A stretch of DNA of 64,000 nucleotides from Cladorhizidae sp. MBARI D1340-BT2 (GCA_028752905.1 JAQNBH010000003.1:39548354-39612353), one strand, 5' to 3'; positions 26,467 to 37,847 are shown, counted from the stretch's first letter. The notes: a model not told the origin generated them from the letters alone. Made by a program: numbers and translations.

Positions 26467-26589
26467 CTATTTATGCACATGCTCCATGGACCTGAGGTAC
26501 AACCCAAGACCCTCACATTTTCCCTCCTGTCCAATGATGACAAGGCCAAAGTCTTCATGAGGATGCACAAGCACAAGATGAAAGGTGTC
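26467..26589 (+). CDS. Candidate orphan exon, product unknown
   Basis: Forty-one open codons lie between an AG acceptor (AAATTCCCAG) and a consensus donor (GTC|GTAAGT). The peptide contains PEVQPKTLTFSLLSNDD and ends KHKMKGV; it is not repetitive and looks codon-like. I do not recognise the family. It could be a host exon or a leftover from a duplicated gene. Confidence 0.3.
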
Positions 26590-26780
26590 GTAAGTCTGTT
26601 TGTATATGCATCTAGTTATGGCTAATGGGGGAATGAGGATATGCCTCTGGTCTAGACAATGAAGGGAGGAGTGGAGAGGGGAATGAAACAAGAATACGCT
26701 CATTTGAATACCACATTGGAACCCCTTAACCGGTTTGTGAAAATTTAAAAGAGAAAATGGTTAGAAATCACTGTCATATA

Positions 26781-27048
26781 TCACTGGTGCCATGAGCTAA
26801 CTCAGAGGCAACCACATGTCTCCCGTACAGACCTACTCTCTCACTGGTGCCATGAGCTAACTCAGAGGCAACCACATGTCTTCCGTACAGACCTACTCTC
26901 TCACTGGTGTCATGAGAGGCAACCACATGTCTCCCATACAGACCTACTTTCACTGGTGCCATGAGCTAACTCAGAGGCAACCACATGTCTCCCTTACAGA
27001 CCTACTCTCTCACTGGTGCCATGAGCTAACTCAGAGGCAACCACATGT
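26781..27048. repeat. Minisatellite, about 60 bp unit
   Basis: Four to five copies of TCACTGGTGCCATGAGCTAA, CTCAGAGGCAACCACATGTC and TCCCGTACAGACCTACTCTC, highly alike. Open frames on both strands (for example 26774-26962 and 26876-27097) follow the repeat. Confidence 0.95.
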
Positions 27049-27472
27049 GCTTGAGCCTGGTAAAGTGTCTACAACAAAATGTGATCATTCTTGCTAGCTC
27101 CGCTTTTTTGGGTTATGATTCAATATTGGCTTGATCTGGGCTACATGCGAAGTGGTGCTACACTCTGTAACTCTGGATGTGTTGCTGGCTCCCTCTGGCA
27201 CTCTAGTAAGAAGTGCTGCTAGTTACCTAGCTCATCTACTCACAATTGGCATGCCTGGTGGTGTTTCACAGTGTGACTATGCAAGTATTTCTGGCTCCCT
27301 CTGCCATGCTAGTTACTAGCTCATCTACTCACAAGCTGCATTCCAGTTGGTATTGTGTGAATCTGGAAGTGTTGCTGGCTCCCTCTGGCACACTAGTAAG
27401 AAGTGGTGCCAGTTACTAACTTACATACTCACAAGCTGCATGCCAGGTGGTATTGCACTGTTTGACTCTGGT

Positions 27473-29171
27473 CAGTGGCGGCGGAACCGGGGGGGCACTG
27501 GGGGCACGTGCCCCCACAATATTCTCTATGGGGGGGCAATGCCCCCACAAAATTTGTCCATTGCGCGCCCGTGTTACGCGATGAAAAAGGATTTTCTTTG
27601 CATATAGAGCTTGAGTCCTGATTAAGCGGCAACGCGACATAATGAGTTACTTCGTCCCAGAAAAAAGACATTCACCATCTTTAGATTTTGGCAGTGACCT
27701 TAGCGAGGCAGCAGATGCTGATGAAGCTGACATCGAGACATCATCTCAGTCAACTGAGTAAGTTATATTTGTCTGCAACTATTTGATACACTTGATATCG
27801 ATAGCTAAACTACAGCTAGCTGAGGATCACTGTAAACCATTTTTGTCTTTAAATAGGGTCAGGAAAGGCTTACCCTGCACAAGTGTGTGTTGTAGTGTGG
27901 TGGAAGAGTCAACTCCATATCAACCTTGTGATAAGGCAACAATAGCTTCTACCAGACAGAAATTTGGACAGAAGTTCCGGTTTTTAAATCCAAGATGGTA
28001 CAAAGACTTCAAATGGATTCATTTTTGTGCAACGAAAAGAAAAGTTTTCTGCCTGTATTGTCTTCAAGGCAACAACAAAGGTCTACTGACTATGACTAAA
28101 AAGTATGAAGATGCATTTATAATTGATGGATTCAGTAACTGGAAGAAAGCACGGGAAAGATTCGAGCGTCATCAAGTTAGTGAGTACCATAAAGAGGTTG
28201 TACTTAGACTCAAATGTTTCCAGGCTCATAGTGTGATCGATCAACTGGAACCGCAAGCTGTGAAAACACAATCAGAGAATAGAATTCTATTGTTAAAACA
28301 GCTATCTAGTCTACAATTCTTGCTGCGACAAGGCCTGGCTATTTGTGGACATAAGGAAGCAGATCCACCATGACCGAAGAGCATTACATTTTATTGTTGC
28401 ATGCACACAAAGAGGAAACAGATGTCCTGGATCTAACAGAAATTGCTCGTTTGTTTACGTCTGCTAACACAAGGCGGATGAAACATTTGTGCAATAATAA
28501 TACTGAATCTTGGAATAAAATTTGCTGCTCGATAGATTTGTATATACGTCTTTTTTGTAGCATGTATATACTCTGGACTGAGGTTGGACATTTAATATTT
28601 TACAAATGGCAGTGCATGTGGGAAACTTGGCTTTGGTAGGCAACAATAGCCTCACTGATGTTTTCACATGTTTAAAGATTTGTTTTATTTGTTTACTTCA
28701 GCATTTTGTTATTAATATAATCATCTCATTAATGTAAAATGACCTTGCAGCATATAACAAAATATAGAGCTGCTATATATAAATACAAAAATTAATGTCC
28801 ATCTTCAGTCCATACAATATTATAGTCCAATCCATGGTCCAGTCCAGAGTAGGTTTGTAGGTTTCATAGTTATACCTGAATATAACAAAATTAATAGTAA
28901 ATAGCTATATAGTATAATACCATAACACTGGGGAGGAGCAGGGGTGTAGCCAGGAGCCCCCCCCCCCCCCCCCCCCCCCTCCCCAAAACGTGATTATTAC
29001 AATAGTAATTTGCTGAAAAATGCATCTGGGGCTCCCCTCTCAAACTGGTCTTGCACTTGCAGTAGTTTACAGTATGTTAATTTTGTATTGGCCCCTATGC
29101 TCCTGAGGAGGAGGGGGGGGGATGATTTAATACTGTGCCCCCCCTACTTTCAATAGCTGCCTCCGCCTCTG
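27473..29171 (+). mobile_element. hAT DNA transposon, non-autonomous, with 8-bp target duplication
   Basis: ACTCTGGT is repeated at 27465-27472 and 29172-29179, and 8 bp is the hAT target-duplication length. The ends are imperfect inverted repeats: CAGTGGCGGCGG at the left and CAGAGGCGGAGG read inward from the right. Inside lies the N-terminal part of a TTF-zinc-finger hAT transposase, but no catalytic DDE or C-terminal dimerisation region. Homopolymers of C (28960-28979) and G (29111-29120), and a phrase CAGGGGTGTAGCCAGGAG at about 28947 like another hAT end, suggest internal rearrangement. Confidence 0.9.
27642..28369 (+). pseudogene. hAT transposase N-terminus with TTF-type zinc finger
   Basis: The stretch from 27783 encodes 196 residues. 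A TTF-type zinc finger lies at about residues 68-140 (FLNPRWYKDFKWIHF, then CLYC at 90-93, GFSNWKKARERF, H130 and H136), the DNA-binding module of ZMYM1-like hAT transposases. LLRQGLAICGH near the end is also characteristic. A likely start, ATG at 27642, opens an acidic N-terminal segment ending at a TAA that overlaps a good donor (GTAAGT, 27758). I found no acceptor that restores the frame. Similarity continues frameshifted to about 28450 (EEHYILLLHAHKEETD), then stops. Catalytic residues are missing, so it cannot transpose itself. Confidence 0.75.
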
Positions 29172-29560
29172 ACTCTGGTAGTGTTGCTGGCTTCCTCTGC
29201 TACTCTAGTAAGTAGTACCTGTTACTAGCTCATCTACTCACAAGCTGCATGCCAGGTGGTGTTGTAATGTGTGATTCTAGAGTATTGCTGGCTCCCTTTA
29301 GCTCTGCATACTACCTCATCTCCTCACAAGCCCCTACCCCCCATTTAACCATGGAATTCATTAGTCAAAGTGCATCCAGCAAGCTGTGCAAAGGCCATTC
29401 ATACCATCAACAAACAGCTCAAATTGTTTTACTTACTACATACAGTATGTCAGATAACTCAACAAGTTTGACAAGATCGGCTGCTCTAATTCAATCTAAC
29501 CCTGGGTTTGTGTATGGAGAATTTCTTGAGTTTCCTCAGGAAGTGTATTCACTTGTATGT

Positions 29561-29880
29561 GGTGTAGGCACTGAGATGATATGGTGTGCTTGCCAATACT
29601 GCTTAGTGGTGTAGACACTGAGATGAATCTGGTGTGCTTGCCAATATGGTTTAGTGGTGTAGACACTGAGATGAACCTCGTGTGCATGCCAATATGGCTG
29701 AGTGGTGTAGACACTGAGATGAATCTGGTGTGCTTGCCAATATGGCTTGTGATGTAGACACTGAGATGAATCAGTATGGCTTAGTGATGAAGAAACTGAG
29801 ATGAATATGGTGAGCATGCCAATATGGCTGATTGGTGTAGACACTGAGATAAATGTGGTGTGCTTACTAATGGCTTAGAG
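29561..29880. repeat. Minisatellite, about 46 bp unit
   Basis: Six to seven copies of GTGTAGACACTGAGATGAAT and CTGGTGTGCTTGCCAATATGG. The minus-strand frames at 29496-29844 (Met-Ser-Thr-Pro repeats) are repeat translations. Confidence 0.92.
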
Positions 29881-30454
29881 GTGTGTGTGGTGGAATGCCA
29901 ATGTTTTGTGCTAAAATTCTCTTACACTAGAGCTGGCCGTAAACCTGTGGTCGTAGCCATAATCCTGTAGTTCTGGCTCTAGCTCTAACCCAGTGGTCCT
30001 AATCCTAACTGTGTGCTCCTTATCCTAACTAGAGTTGTGTGCAAGAACAAGGACTTTGGACCTCCATACATAGATGCCCATGTTTGCCCTCAGCACTACT
30101 GGGTATAATTATATGTTATGCATATAATATGTGCTAGTAGAGAATGTCCCCTGCTGGAAACATCTTTCCTTGGAAAACCTGGGAATCCCTGGATACTTGC
30201 AGTTATCCTTTGAAGTCCCAAGACAGAATAGCCCGGCTCTAGCTGTATAATATATATAATCCTTACCTTAGAATATCACTTGCCTAGCCCTAGTTCTGGG
30301 ACTGTAAGCCCCTTATTCCTGATTCCGGGATCCTTGCTTCAGTCCCCATCATGATAGACATCCTAATCAAGGTTAAGGCAATGTTGGACAGGAGGCAATA
30401 GTTATGATGACTATGTACCGCTTGAAAGGATTCTTTCATGGTGTTATTGTCTAG

Positions 30455-30595
30455 AGTGCACTTCTGGGTATGCGCTTGACTGGCAAGATTAGCCGGGCCT
30501 ACTTGACCATCAACTATCTTCACTGAAGTGATGACAAGAAGAACGTGGTGAGTTATGTGGCTGGCCACAAGACTTACTTAGTCAAGCTGATAAAG
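30455..30595 (+). pseudogene. Candidate exon 1 of a decayed gene, family unknown
   Basis: Forty-seven codons lie between an acceptor (TTGTCTAG) and a donor (AAG|GTAAGG). The peptide includes LLGMRLTGKISRAYLT and, near the end, VSYVAGHKTYLVKLIK. One in-frame TGA at 30524-30526 breaks it. The codon pattern and flanking splice signals argue for a former exon. The family is not recognised. Confidence 0.4.
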
Positions 30596-32191
30596 GTAAG
30601 GGGTGTTCACAATTTACACTGGATTGTCATGGCGACTGCTTATTAATATTAGTGTGGACATGAGTTTAGTAATTAAATGTAAATAAAACCACTCTAGTCC
30701 TTTCAATGAGTATACTTGTATAACAATTGAGCTGCTATGTAGGAATCAAGTTTTAATTAAAGGACTTTTTGTTAAGGACTGTGTCTACACAGCACCTTAA
30801 CTGATGCATATTAATACCCATTGGGTGCTTGGACGGAAAAAATCTTCGAAGTTCATGCATATTTCACATGTCCACACTAGCACCAAAATAAACCTTACGG
30901 AGAAAAAATAATCTGTTCATCACACCTATCAATGACAGAAGAAAGTCACATCATAATAATACACTTTATCTATAGTGGGATGCAGGTTGTTGTTCAGATT
31001 ATTTTCTTGCTGATCGGCTACACTTTATATGTGCAGGAAACATATGCTGCAGAGGGGAAAAAGGAGAGAACTGAATGAAAGGCATTACCAATGAAGATTG
31101 CGACTGTACGAACTTCAGAAGTGAAGTTTCAGAACATATAAACATAGCAACAGTCCTCTAGCTATTTAGTCTAGCTAGCTAGTTTGGCTGCAGGCCATAA
31201 ATAGTATATATTTAGCTCTAAAGTTCTTAACTGCAGCTATTGAGTTAATTAAAATTGTTTTCAAATAGCACTCGCATAGTTAATTGAACACTTTAATTTG
31301 TTGCTCTGTTTCAACAGAAACCACTCGAGGTGAGAACCAGATCAATATGCATTAATGCGCATTTCTCTAATTCAAATTCATTGTGGACACGACCAATGCC
31401 TACTGGATTCACTACACATAATAATTGGGTAAAGTTGCCAGACATGGTTTCACATAGCTTGGGTATGGTTTCACAATACTTGGGTAAAGAACTACAATCA
31501 TAGGTGTCAACCTTGAAATTAGTTTTGGAAGAAAAAATAAAGAGAGATTTTGGTACCAGAGAAGGACATTCCCTGTAATACCTTATCTTCAACCAAAAAA
31601 TCTTTGTGAGTCGAAAGGGCAAGTGTAATGTGGGAGTTTTGGTGTGACTGTAGTGCAACCCCCCCCCCCCCCCCCCCCCAAAAAAAATTGACGTACTGCT
31701 TGATCTGCACTTTCATACAACACAGAAATGTTTAATAAGAAATGCTCAAGCAATGCAACCATGGAGGATCCAGTAACTAACCAAGATATTTGCTTCTTCA
31801 AGCAAAGATCCATACATAGCTATAGCTTGTTCTTCTTTGCAGCATCTAGACTGGTAGCTCTATTAATCCATCTTTTAACTCTTGATATTTAGACAGACTA
31901 TTGTTTGCTCTTCTGGCAGAATGAAAATTCTGTGTCACCTGTACCAAGCAGTTAAGACTTAGTGGCTTTTCAGTGGGAGATAAGTGTGAGGTCAAGACAG
32001 GCTGACATACAAAAGCAATTTTTTTCCCTATAAATAGAATTCAGGGTGATTTATTATTTTGAAATATAGGTACCCAGGTAGCCATGGAGAAGCTAGAAAT
32101 TCGAGCCTGTTATGGTACTTGATAATGAATAGTTCTCTCTTCAGCTGTGGCAGAGTCAGGTGTAAGCTGTTTATTTATCTTTAATTCGTAG

Positions 32192-32243
32192 AGGAAGATT
32201 GGTGAAGATCAAGGGGAAGAACCCCAAAGCAAGACACCTGAAG
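32192..32243 (+). pseudogene. Candidate exon 2 of the same decayed gene
   Basis: A 52-nt charged segment (KIGEDQGEEPQSKTPE) follows a pyrimidine-rich acceptor (TTAATTCGTAG) and precedes a donor (GAAG|GTGTGT). Grouping with 30455-30595 is by strand and proximity only. A piece at 31035-31077 (ETYAAEGKKERTE after TGTGCAG) could be another exon. Confidence 0.3.
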
Positions 32244-32261
32244 GTGTGTTAAACTAGAGTT

Positions 32262-32329
32262 CAATAATCAACTCAAATTTGCTCTCGACATTTCGACTAG
32301 ATGCTCCAGCTTTCATCAGGAATAATGTA
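32262..32329 (-). repeat. Dispersed 70-bp element with hammerhead-like core, copy 1
   Basis: On the minus strand it reads ATTCCTGATGAAAGC, then TGGAGCATCTAGTCGAAATG. The combination CTGATGA...GAAA recalls the conserved core of hammerhead ribozymes carried by some retroelements. Four more copies lie at 38649, 44447, 46021 and 48142. Stem II would be weak, so catalytic activity is doubtful. Confidence 0.5.
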
Positions 32330-32647
32330 GATTGATTTTTATTACTATGGTCATGTATTTTTATTACTAAGATCATGTGATGATACTCGCTTCCTACATA
32401 GTTCGAGCACATTCTCCATTACTCACTCCTCCATACTCTTCTAATAGAGCCAAACCCATTTATATTTATTTAGAAATTAATCTACACAAAAAAATCAAAG
32501 AGGTCCAAAAAGAGGTCAAGTATAGAGCAGTAAGAAACTTGCTGCCAGTAAAGTAACTACAATTTCATAGAGTGTTCACCATAATTTAATTGCACAACAT
32601 AAGTTTCCTAATACTAGTAACCCCACAAGGTGCATATTAACTCCCAG

Positions 32648-32989
32648 CAAATGAAGGGTCACCTGTTTCTCTTTGGAGGGGAAGATTTCTCACGGCCTGC
32701 AGCTCAACTTCCAGCAAATGAAGGGTCGCCCTCTTCTCTCCTTGGAGGTGAAAATTTCTCAGGGCCTGTAGCTCAACTTCCAGAAAATAAAGGGTCACCC
32801 ACTTTTATTCTTGGCGGGGAAGATTTCTCAGGGCCTGCAACTCAACTTCCAGCAAATGAGGGGTCACCCACTTCTCACCTTGGAGGGGAAGATTTCTCAG
32901 GGCCTCCAGCTCAACTTCCAGAAAATATAGGATCAGATTCAGGTGATACCTGGCAAGAAGTGTCCAAAAGGATTTTTCATGCCAGACAC
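32648..32989 (+). CDS. Candidate exon with 23-residue tandem repeats
   Basis: An open frame of four tandem repeats, each 69 bp (23 codons), with core GGEDFSGP and QLPANEGSP. The repeat length is a multiple of three and the frame stays open through substitutions. It ends SGDTWQEVSKRIFHARH before a GTGAGT donor. An AG acceptor (AACTCCCAG) lies just upstream. It may be a coding minisatellite exon of the decayed gene, or simply a minisatellite with a lucky frame. Confidence 0.4.
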
Positions 32990-33044
32990 GTGAGTGCAAA
33001 CTAAATGTAAATTAATTATTTGTCAAACGTTCATAATGCCACAG

Positions 33045-33375
33045 CTCTGAACATGGAGATGGCGATTATGGAGCAAGCATAATGGCTTGATCTGATGGAG
33101 AAATGTCCAAAAGAAATTGTATCATCAATTAAGAAAGGGGAGAAGATGTTGCACAAATTTTGGAGAGGGTATTTCAGTCTACTCATTCACAACCTTCACT
33201 TCCTTCAGTATGGATCTATACTCCAGTATGGTCTCCTGTAGCCTTGCTTCCTTTCTCAACCGCCCCCCCGCCCCCCTTATACCCTCTAGTGACACCTCCT
33301 ATGCCACTTCCTTCACCTGTCACTCCTCCTCCCACGGCCATAGCCTCCTATACTCCTACACTAAAGAAAAACCAA
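33045..33375 (+). pseudogene. Candidate Pro-rich exon, frameshifted
   Basis: After an acceptor (ATGCCACAG) the sequence encodes MEKCPKEIVSSIKKGE, shifts frame near 33140, and continues as EDVAQILERVFQST then a proline-rich stretch (PPPPLYPLVTPPMPLPSP) to about 33375. One indel and one stop separate it from an intact exon. Possibly the last exon of the gene whose pieces start at 30455. Confidence 0.35.
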
Positions 33376-33944
33376 CAACTTGGCATTGTGTTTGCAATCC
33401 AACATAAGTTTCTCCGTTTCAACCATTTCTATTATGCTTGTTATAATATAACTTTGGTATCAGTTGAGTCTGCTTGATATGGAGATAATGAAAGATGTAC
33501 TTTCATGGGAACTAGCTCCCAGTTCTGGAGCAATCCACCAATTTGGAAATGATACCTCAGGGGCCATTCAGCAGACATCAAAGAGAATGTGACAACAGAA
33601 TAAATGACATCACTCTTCATAATGATTTTGTTTGGAATATTAATTGATTGGTAAGCCCAACTATAGGATGGGCTTCATTAGACATTTCTCATTGGTTTTT
33701 CATTGCTTGGAGGCGATGACAATACAGTATATGTGGCTTGGCTACGGCAATCTTACCAAGTTCATGGAATTTAAGATTGGTACTAGCAGCGTATATATAA
33801 TTATATTGCCCATGAAATTTCTGTTGTTCATTTGCAACAGCATAAATAGGTGCACCCATTTTGCAGTTTTGAGATCTGTTGAGTTAATTGGGGAGAAAGA
33901 ATATGTAGGACAACAAATCAAAGATGGAACAAACATTCTTCAAT

Positions 33945-34085
33945 GAATAAACCAGTAGCTGCACCTCCTGGTTTAATAACCAACAGTTGTAAACCCAGGT
34001 TTAATAACCAGTGGCTGTCCCCCCTGGATTAATAACAAGTAGTTCCCCCTAGTTTAACAACCAATAGCTGCAACCCCTGGTTCGA
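33945..34085. repeat. Minisatellite, about 30 bp unit
   Basis: Five copies of GGTTTAATAACCAGTAGCTG and CACCCCT with substitutions. Confidence 0.8.
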
Positions 34086-34089
34086 TAAT

Positions 34090-35350
34090 GGTGAAGAATG
34101 ACTCCGCCAACATACATGTACTTCTGATATACTTCATACCGTTTGGCAAATCCGCATCCCAAAACCATATACCTGTCACTGACTCCAGAGGACATTCTGA
34201 AACCCACCAGAGGCTTCACCCATTAACTGCTGTGCCCAGTACAACTTCTTGATGTAAAGATGGAACGGGATTATGCTTTTATTCATATGAAGTCAACAAG
34301 AAAGGAAAGGAAATGGTCGCAGACACCCGATACATCAATATGGCATCCAGGATGAACTTATGACATTGAGAAATAAATTAAACTAATAATAAGCAAGCTT
34401 AGATACCCCCTCAACTACCCTCTGAATAGATTGGAGACCTATGAAGTTGTCTTAACATTAAGCACAGCTTCTGCCCAGCTAAATTTAGTCGGTAAAGAGC
34501 CTCAAGCTAACAAGACCTACCACAAACCTTGCTAATAAACCTAACAAAAACCTTGCTAATAAGGCTAAATACAAACTTTGCATATCAAGTGGCAGTAGTA
34601 ACTGTCTTGAAAAATCCATCTAGTTAAGGTCTACAACGCAGAATAGCTTTTGACGATCTTATGTAGCTGGTATGTAGTTTTTTTCCCGTCTCCAGCTTGC
34701 ATTTGCTGCTCCACAATCTCTCGGAAGGCTGTTTTTACTTGGGAGATATCTTGCTACTGGGCCACTTGAGTGTAGTGTGGTTTTCACAATAGTGGCTGAG
34801 GAAGCAGTGAATCCCCTGCCTCATTGCAGGTCTTCCCCAATAGTTACCTTAAATACTTTGAAATGCAAAATCCTTTGTTTTTTGTATGTTAGCTGCATAA
34901 ACCAATTTTGTGCTTTATGTTTCAAACTCCTTCGGCAACTCACTAACTATCCACACTGCCAAATCAATAATAATATTTCATAATTTTAATTTTTAATAAA
35001 CTTTTTCAAGTTTAATTTTGTTACAAACATTTCTTATGTTCATTTGTGATGTTTAAAAAACACATAACAATTGGGAAATTGCATGTATGTTGGACTTAAA
35101 TGCTACGCCAGGTTTGTTTTTTAACTTGTAGTGTACCATATATGGCCATATGCATGCCATTGGTTTTGTGAAGCAGGCACTATCTTCTTCAGAAATATGC
35201 AAAGATGACCTGGAAGACATCAAAACTGTAATGGCCCAAGAAACCCCAAACTACAAACAATCGTCAAAATGGGTGCCTTGACATCAGCTTGCTAGAACTG
35301 TGTTTGGACATGACATTATAAAGAATTGTACTCCTATGAGGAATAGATAT
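34090..35350. other. Intergenic, no supported gene
   Basis: Short open pieces (34258-34362; about 35173-35275) look mildly codon-like but match no family I can name. A small repeat AACCTTGCTAATAA occurs at about 34540. Confidence 0.4.
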
Positions 35351-35351
35351 C

Positions 35352-35727
35352 CTTTGGGGCCCGGCCCCAACAGAGTGACAACCTTGACATGGGTGTGATT
35401 CCATACCCCAGGTGCTAATTATCTCTTAAAGCAGACATCTCGGGCTTGCATGAACTCCATGAGACCCTGATAACTGAACATGCACACATACACACACACT
35501 TGGACAACCACATCAGTAATGTTATTGTATTTGGTCATGTGAGCTGGGCCTGGCAGCCTAATTAAGGGCACCAGGCTAGGCACTGCGTAGTAGAGTTTTT
35601 GAGAGATACTGTACTGAAGTGAGATTGTAAGACTACGTAGTTATCAACTACTGAAGACTTTAACTAGTAGGTTAGGCTACTGCCCTTCAGGCCAGTTACT
35701 AGAATTAGCAAGGACTGTGGCATAACA
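35352..35727 (+). repeat. Element A 5' LTR
   Basis: Begins at the position matching TGTTGGGGCC of the 3' copy (first bases mutated here) and ends GTGGCATAACA. It aligns along its length with 37465-37847, with small indels (for example a missing ATATAGCATAATTATG block here). Confidence 0.9.
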
Positions 35728-35729
35728 TA

Positions 35730-35741
35730 TGGTGGCAGCGG
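35730..35741 (+). promoter_or_regulatory. Element A primer-binding site (tRNA-Leu type)
   Basis: TGGTGGCAGCGG, two bases after the LTR, is complementary to the 3' CCA end of animal tRNA-Leu (AAG/UAG type). The match ends after 12 nt. Confidence 0.8.
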
Positions 35742-35893
35742 AAACTCGATTCAAACTATAGAACAATAGACCCCTAGACCAGTAGAACATGTCCAGTAGA
35801 GACAAAAAGGCAAAGCAATTTGGCAGAACTGAGTTGGAAGACCTAAGCGTGACAGAAAGAAACGGATAAAACACTGTCCGGATCACCAGAGCC

Positions 35894-36310
35894 TTGGCGG
35901 CAGAACAACAAGGAACAGCTGACTTGCTGCAAATAATGGGCCAACAGCAGCAACTCGAGGCAGACAGATGGCAATGCTTTGAGGCTGAAAAGATAGCCGA
36001 GCAGAACAGACAGGAGGAACAAAGGAGACTGGACCAAGAGCGATGGAGTCGTCTGGAAGCAGAGAGAGAGTCGGAGCACCAGCATCAAATTCGAGATGCT
36101 GAACAGCTCATTCAACTCATGCAGTCATTAGTTACAGAGAGACAGCAACCTAAACTACAACCCCCTAAGCTAGCAGCAATTAAGGACGAGGATGACGTCA
36201 ATGCAGCTTTAACACAGTTTGAGCAACATATGACTACCTTAGGCGTGCCGAGATTCCTGCCCCTTATAGGATCCCTAAAGCTTGGGAGGAGCAGGTCAGG
36301 AAGGAGATAA
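35894..36310 (+). pseudogene. Element A gag N-terminus fused to RT border by deletion
   Basis: The first 110 or so residues are a Gln/Glu/Arg-rich coiled-coil (ADLLQIMGQQQQ, RQEEQRRLDQER, LEAERESEHQH), as at the gag N-terminus of element B. They end in QPPKLAAIKDEDDVNAAL, a capsid start. After about 36235 the frame runs into sequence that, one frame over, is the conserved start of RT. This marks the breakpoint of a deletion that removed capsid to integrase. Confidence 0.75.
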
Positions 36311-36315
36311 AGGCT

Positions 36316-36738
36316 ATGCTGGACTTGGATGTGATAGAACAATGCAGAAGCCCCTGGACTTCTCAGATAGTAACTGTGGCTAAAAAGGATGGCACCCTCC
36401 TGCTATGTATTGATTACAGGAAACTCAACTCTGTAACGACAGCTGACCCTTACCAGATGGCGAGGATTGAGGATTTGCTAGACAAGCTGGGGAAGGCCTC
36501 GTATTTGTCGACACTAGACTTATCAAAAGGGTACTACAAAGTACCAGTCAGACCAGAAGACCGTGACAAGACGGTTTTGTTTTCACCATATGGCAAATAC
36601 AGATTCAATACCATGACATTTGGATTGAAGGAGGCCCCCACCACCTTCCAACGGCTAATGGATGGAGTGCTAGACAACCTCCAAAGCTTCACAGCAGCTT
36701 ACCTAGTAATGACTGGGATGACCACCTCCTTCACCTGA
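36316..36738 (+). pseudogene. Element A reverse transcriptase, first part
   Basis: Ty3/gypsy-type RT fingers and palm: SPWTSQIVTVAKKDG, CIDYRKLNSVT, the first catalytic Asp in STLDLSKGYYKVPV, and FGLKEAPTTFQRLMDGVL. At TAAYL the catalytic Asp-Asp that should follow is gone: a small deletion and frameshift removes it, and the frame closes at 36738. The downstream half resumes in another frame. Confidence 0.85.
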
Positions 36739-37440
36739 TGACAGTGATACAGCGACTGGGAGCGGAGGGCCTGACTATCAAAAAGAAGAAGTGTCAGTTG
36801 AGAATGACCTCCTGTACCGATCTGGCACACGTTGTTGGCTTGGGGCAGATCGCCTCTGAGCTAGCCAAAGTGAAGGATATCCCACAACCACAGACTAAGC
36901 ATGATATCCAAGCTTTCTTAGGTCTGGCAGGCTACTACAGGTATTTCATGCCGTCTTTCAGTGGGATAGCTTCCTGCCTGTCAGATCTGACGAAGTCTGC
37001 AGCACTGAAGAATGGACTTACCAGCAAGCCAATCTTGACAAGCCCAGATTAGAGCCAACCATTCCTGCTGAAAATGGACGTATCAGATCACGGGATTGGG
37101 GCAGTACTGATTCAACACGACCAGGAGAATGTGGAGCGACCTGTGGCGTACTACTCCCGCAAGCTACTGCCAAGATAGTCAAGATATGCTACAGTGGAAA
37201 AAGAATGTCTGGCAATAGTAGCAGCACTGAAACACTTCGAAGCATACTTACTAGGTCAGAGTTTCATCATCCAGACAGACAACAGAGCTCTCACCTACCT
37301 CTACACCATGAAAAATAGAAAGGACGCCTGATGAGTTGGGCCCTGACCATACAGCCCTTTCAGTTCGACACAGTTTACAGGCCTGGTTCCACCAATGCCA
37401 ACGCAGATGGATTGTCGCGACAATGCCGGACTGATGAGCA
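36732..37440 (+). pseudogene. Element A RT thumb and RNase H remnant
   Basis: The thumb and connection follow in the frame of 36738-37052 (HDIQAFLGLAGYYRYFMPSF). After a stop, RNase H-like sequence spans about 37060-37440: KMDVSDHGIGAVL, TVEKECLAIVAAL, QTDNRALTYL and, at the end, NANADGLSRQ. Interior stops and one indel are visible. It runs almost straight into the polypurine tract. Confidence 0.8.
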
Positions 37441-37450
37441 GAGATCTCAA

Positions 37451-37464
37451 GAAGGGGAGGGGAA
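37451..37464 (+). promoter_or_regulatory. Element A polypurine tract
   Basis: GAAGGGGAGGGGAA directly before the 3' LTR start TGTTGGGG, where plus-strand DNA synthesis is primed. Confidence 0.8.
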
Positions 37465-37847
37465 TGTTGGGGCCTGGCCACAACAGAGTGACAAACTTGA
37501 CATGGCAAGGTGTGACACCATACCCAAGGTGCTAATTAGCTCTTAAAGCAGTCATCTCAGGCTCCATGGCCCTGATTACTGAACATGCACACATACACAT
37601 ACACTATATAGCATAATTATGATTGGACAACCACATCAGTAATGTTATTGTACTTACCCATATTTGGTCATGTGAGCTGGACCTGGCAGCCTAATTAAGG
37701 TCACCAGGCTAGGCACAGTTTTTGAGAGATACTGTACTGAAGTGAGATTGTAAGATTACGTTATCAACTACTGAAGACTTGAACTAGTAGGTTAGGCTAC
37801 TGCCCTTCAGGACCGTTACTACAATTAGCAAGGGCTGTGGCATAACA
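37465..37847 (+). repeat. Element A 3' LTR
   Basis: 383 bp, TGTTGGGGCC to GGCATAACA, matching the 5' LTR. The TG...CA ends are intact. Confidence 0.92.

Larger units (their letters stand above)
27165..29330. repeat. Minisatellite of about 100 bp, split by a hAT element
   Basis: Units containing GTTGCTGGCTCCCTCTG, CTAGTAAGAAGTG and CTCATCTACTCACAAGCTGC with ATGCCAGGTGGT lie at 27165-27472 and continue at 29172-29330. The interruption is the hAT element at 27473-29171. Confidence 0.85.
35352..37847 (+). mobile_element. LTR element A (Gmr1-like, internally deleted)
   Basis: Two similar LTRs of about 376 and 383 bp enclose only 1.7 kb. From left: tRNA-Leu-type primer site, coiled-coil gag start, then directly reverse transcriptase and RNase H, then a polypurine tract. 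Capsid, zinc knuckle, protease and integrase are absent, consistent with a deletion between gag and RT. RNase H lies immediately before the 3' LTR with no integrase after it, which fits the Gmr1 gene order and not the usual Ty3/gypsy order. Flanking GATAT (35346-35350) and GATCT (37848-37852) may be a decayed target duplication. Confidence 0.9.

Noticed and set aside
26774..27097. Open frames on both strands over the 60-bp minisatellite
   Set aside because: Both strands stay open because the unit lacks stops; simple repeat translation.
29496..29844. Minus-strand Met-Ser-Thr-Pro repeat frames
   Set aside because: Translation of a 46-bp minisatellite.
34258..34362. Possible SET-domain-like peptide (GLCFYSYEVNKKGKEMV)
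   Set aside because: Too short, no His-Ser or Tyr motifs in place, and no splice-supported neighbours.
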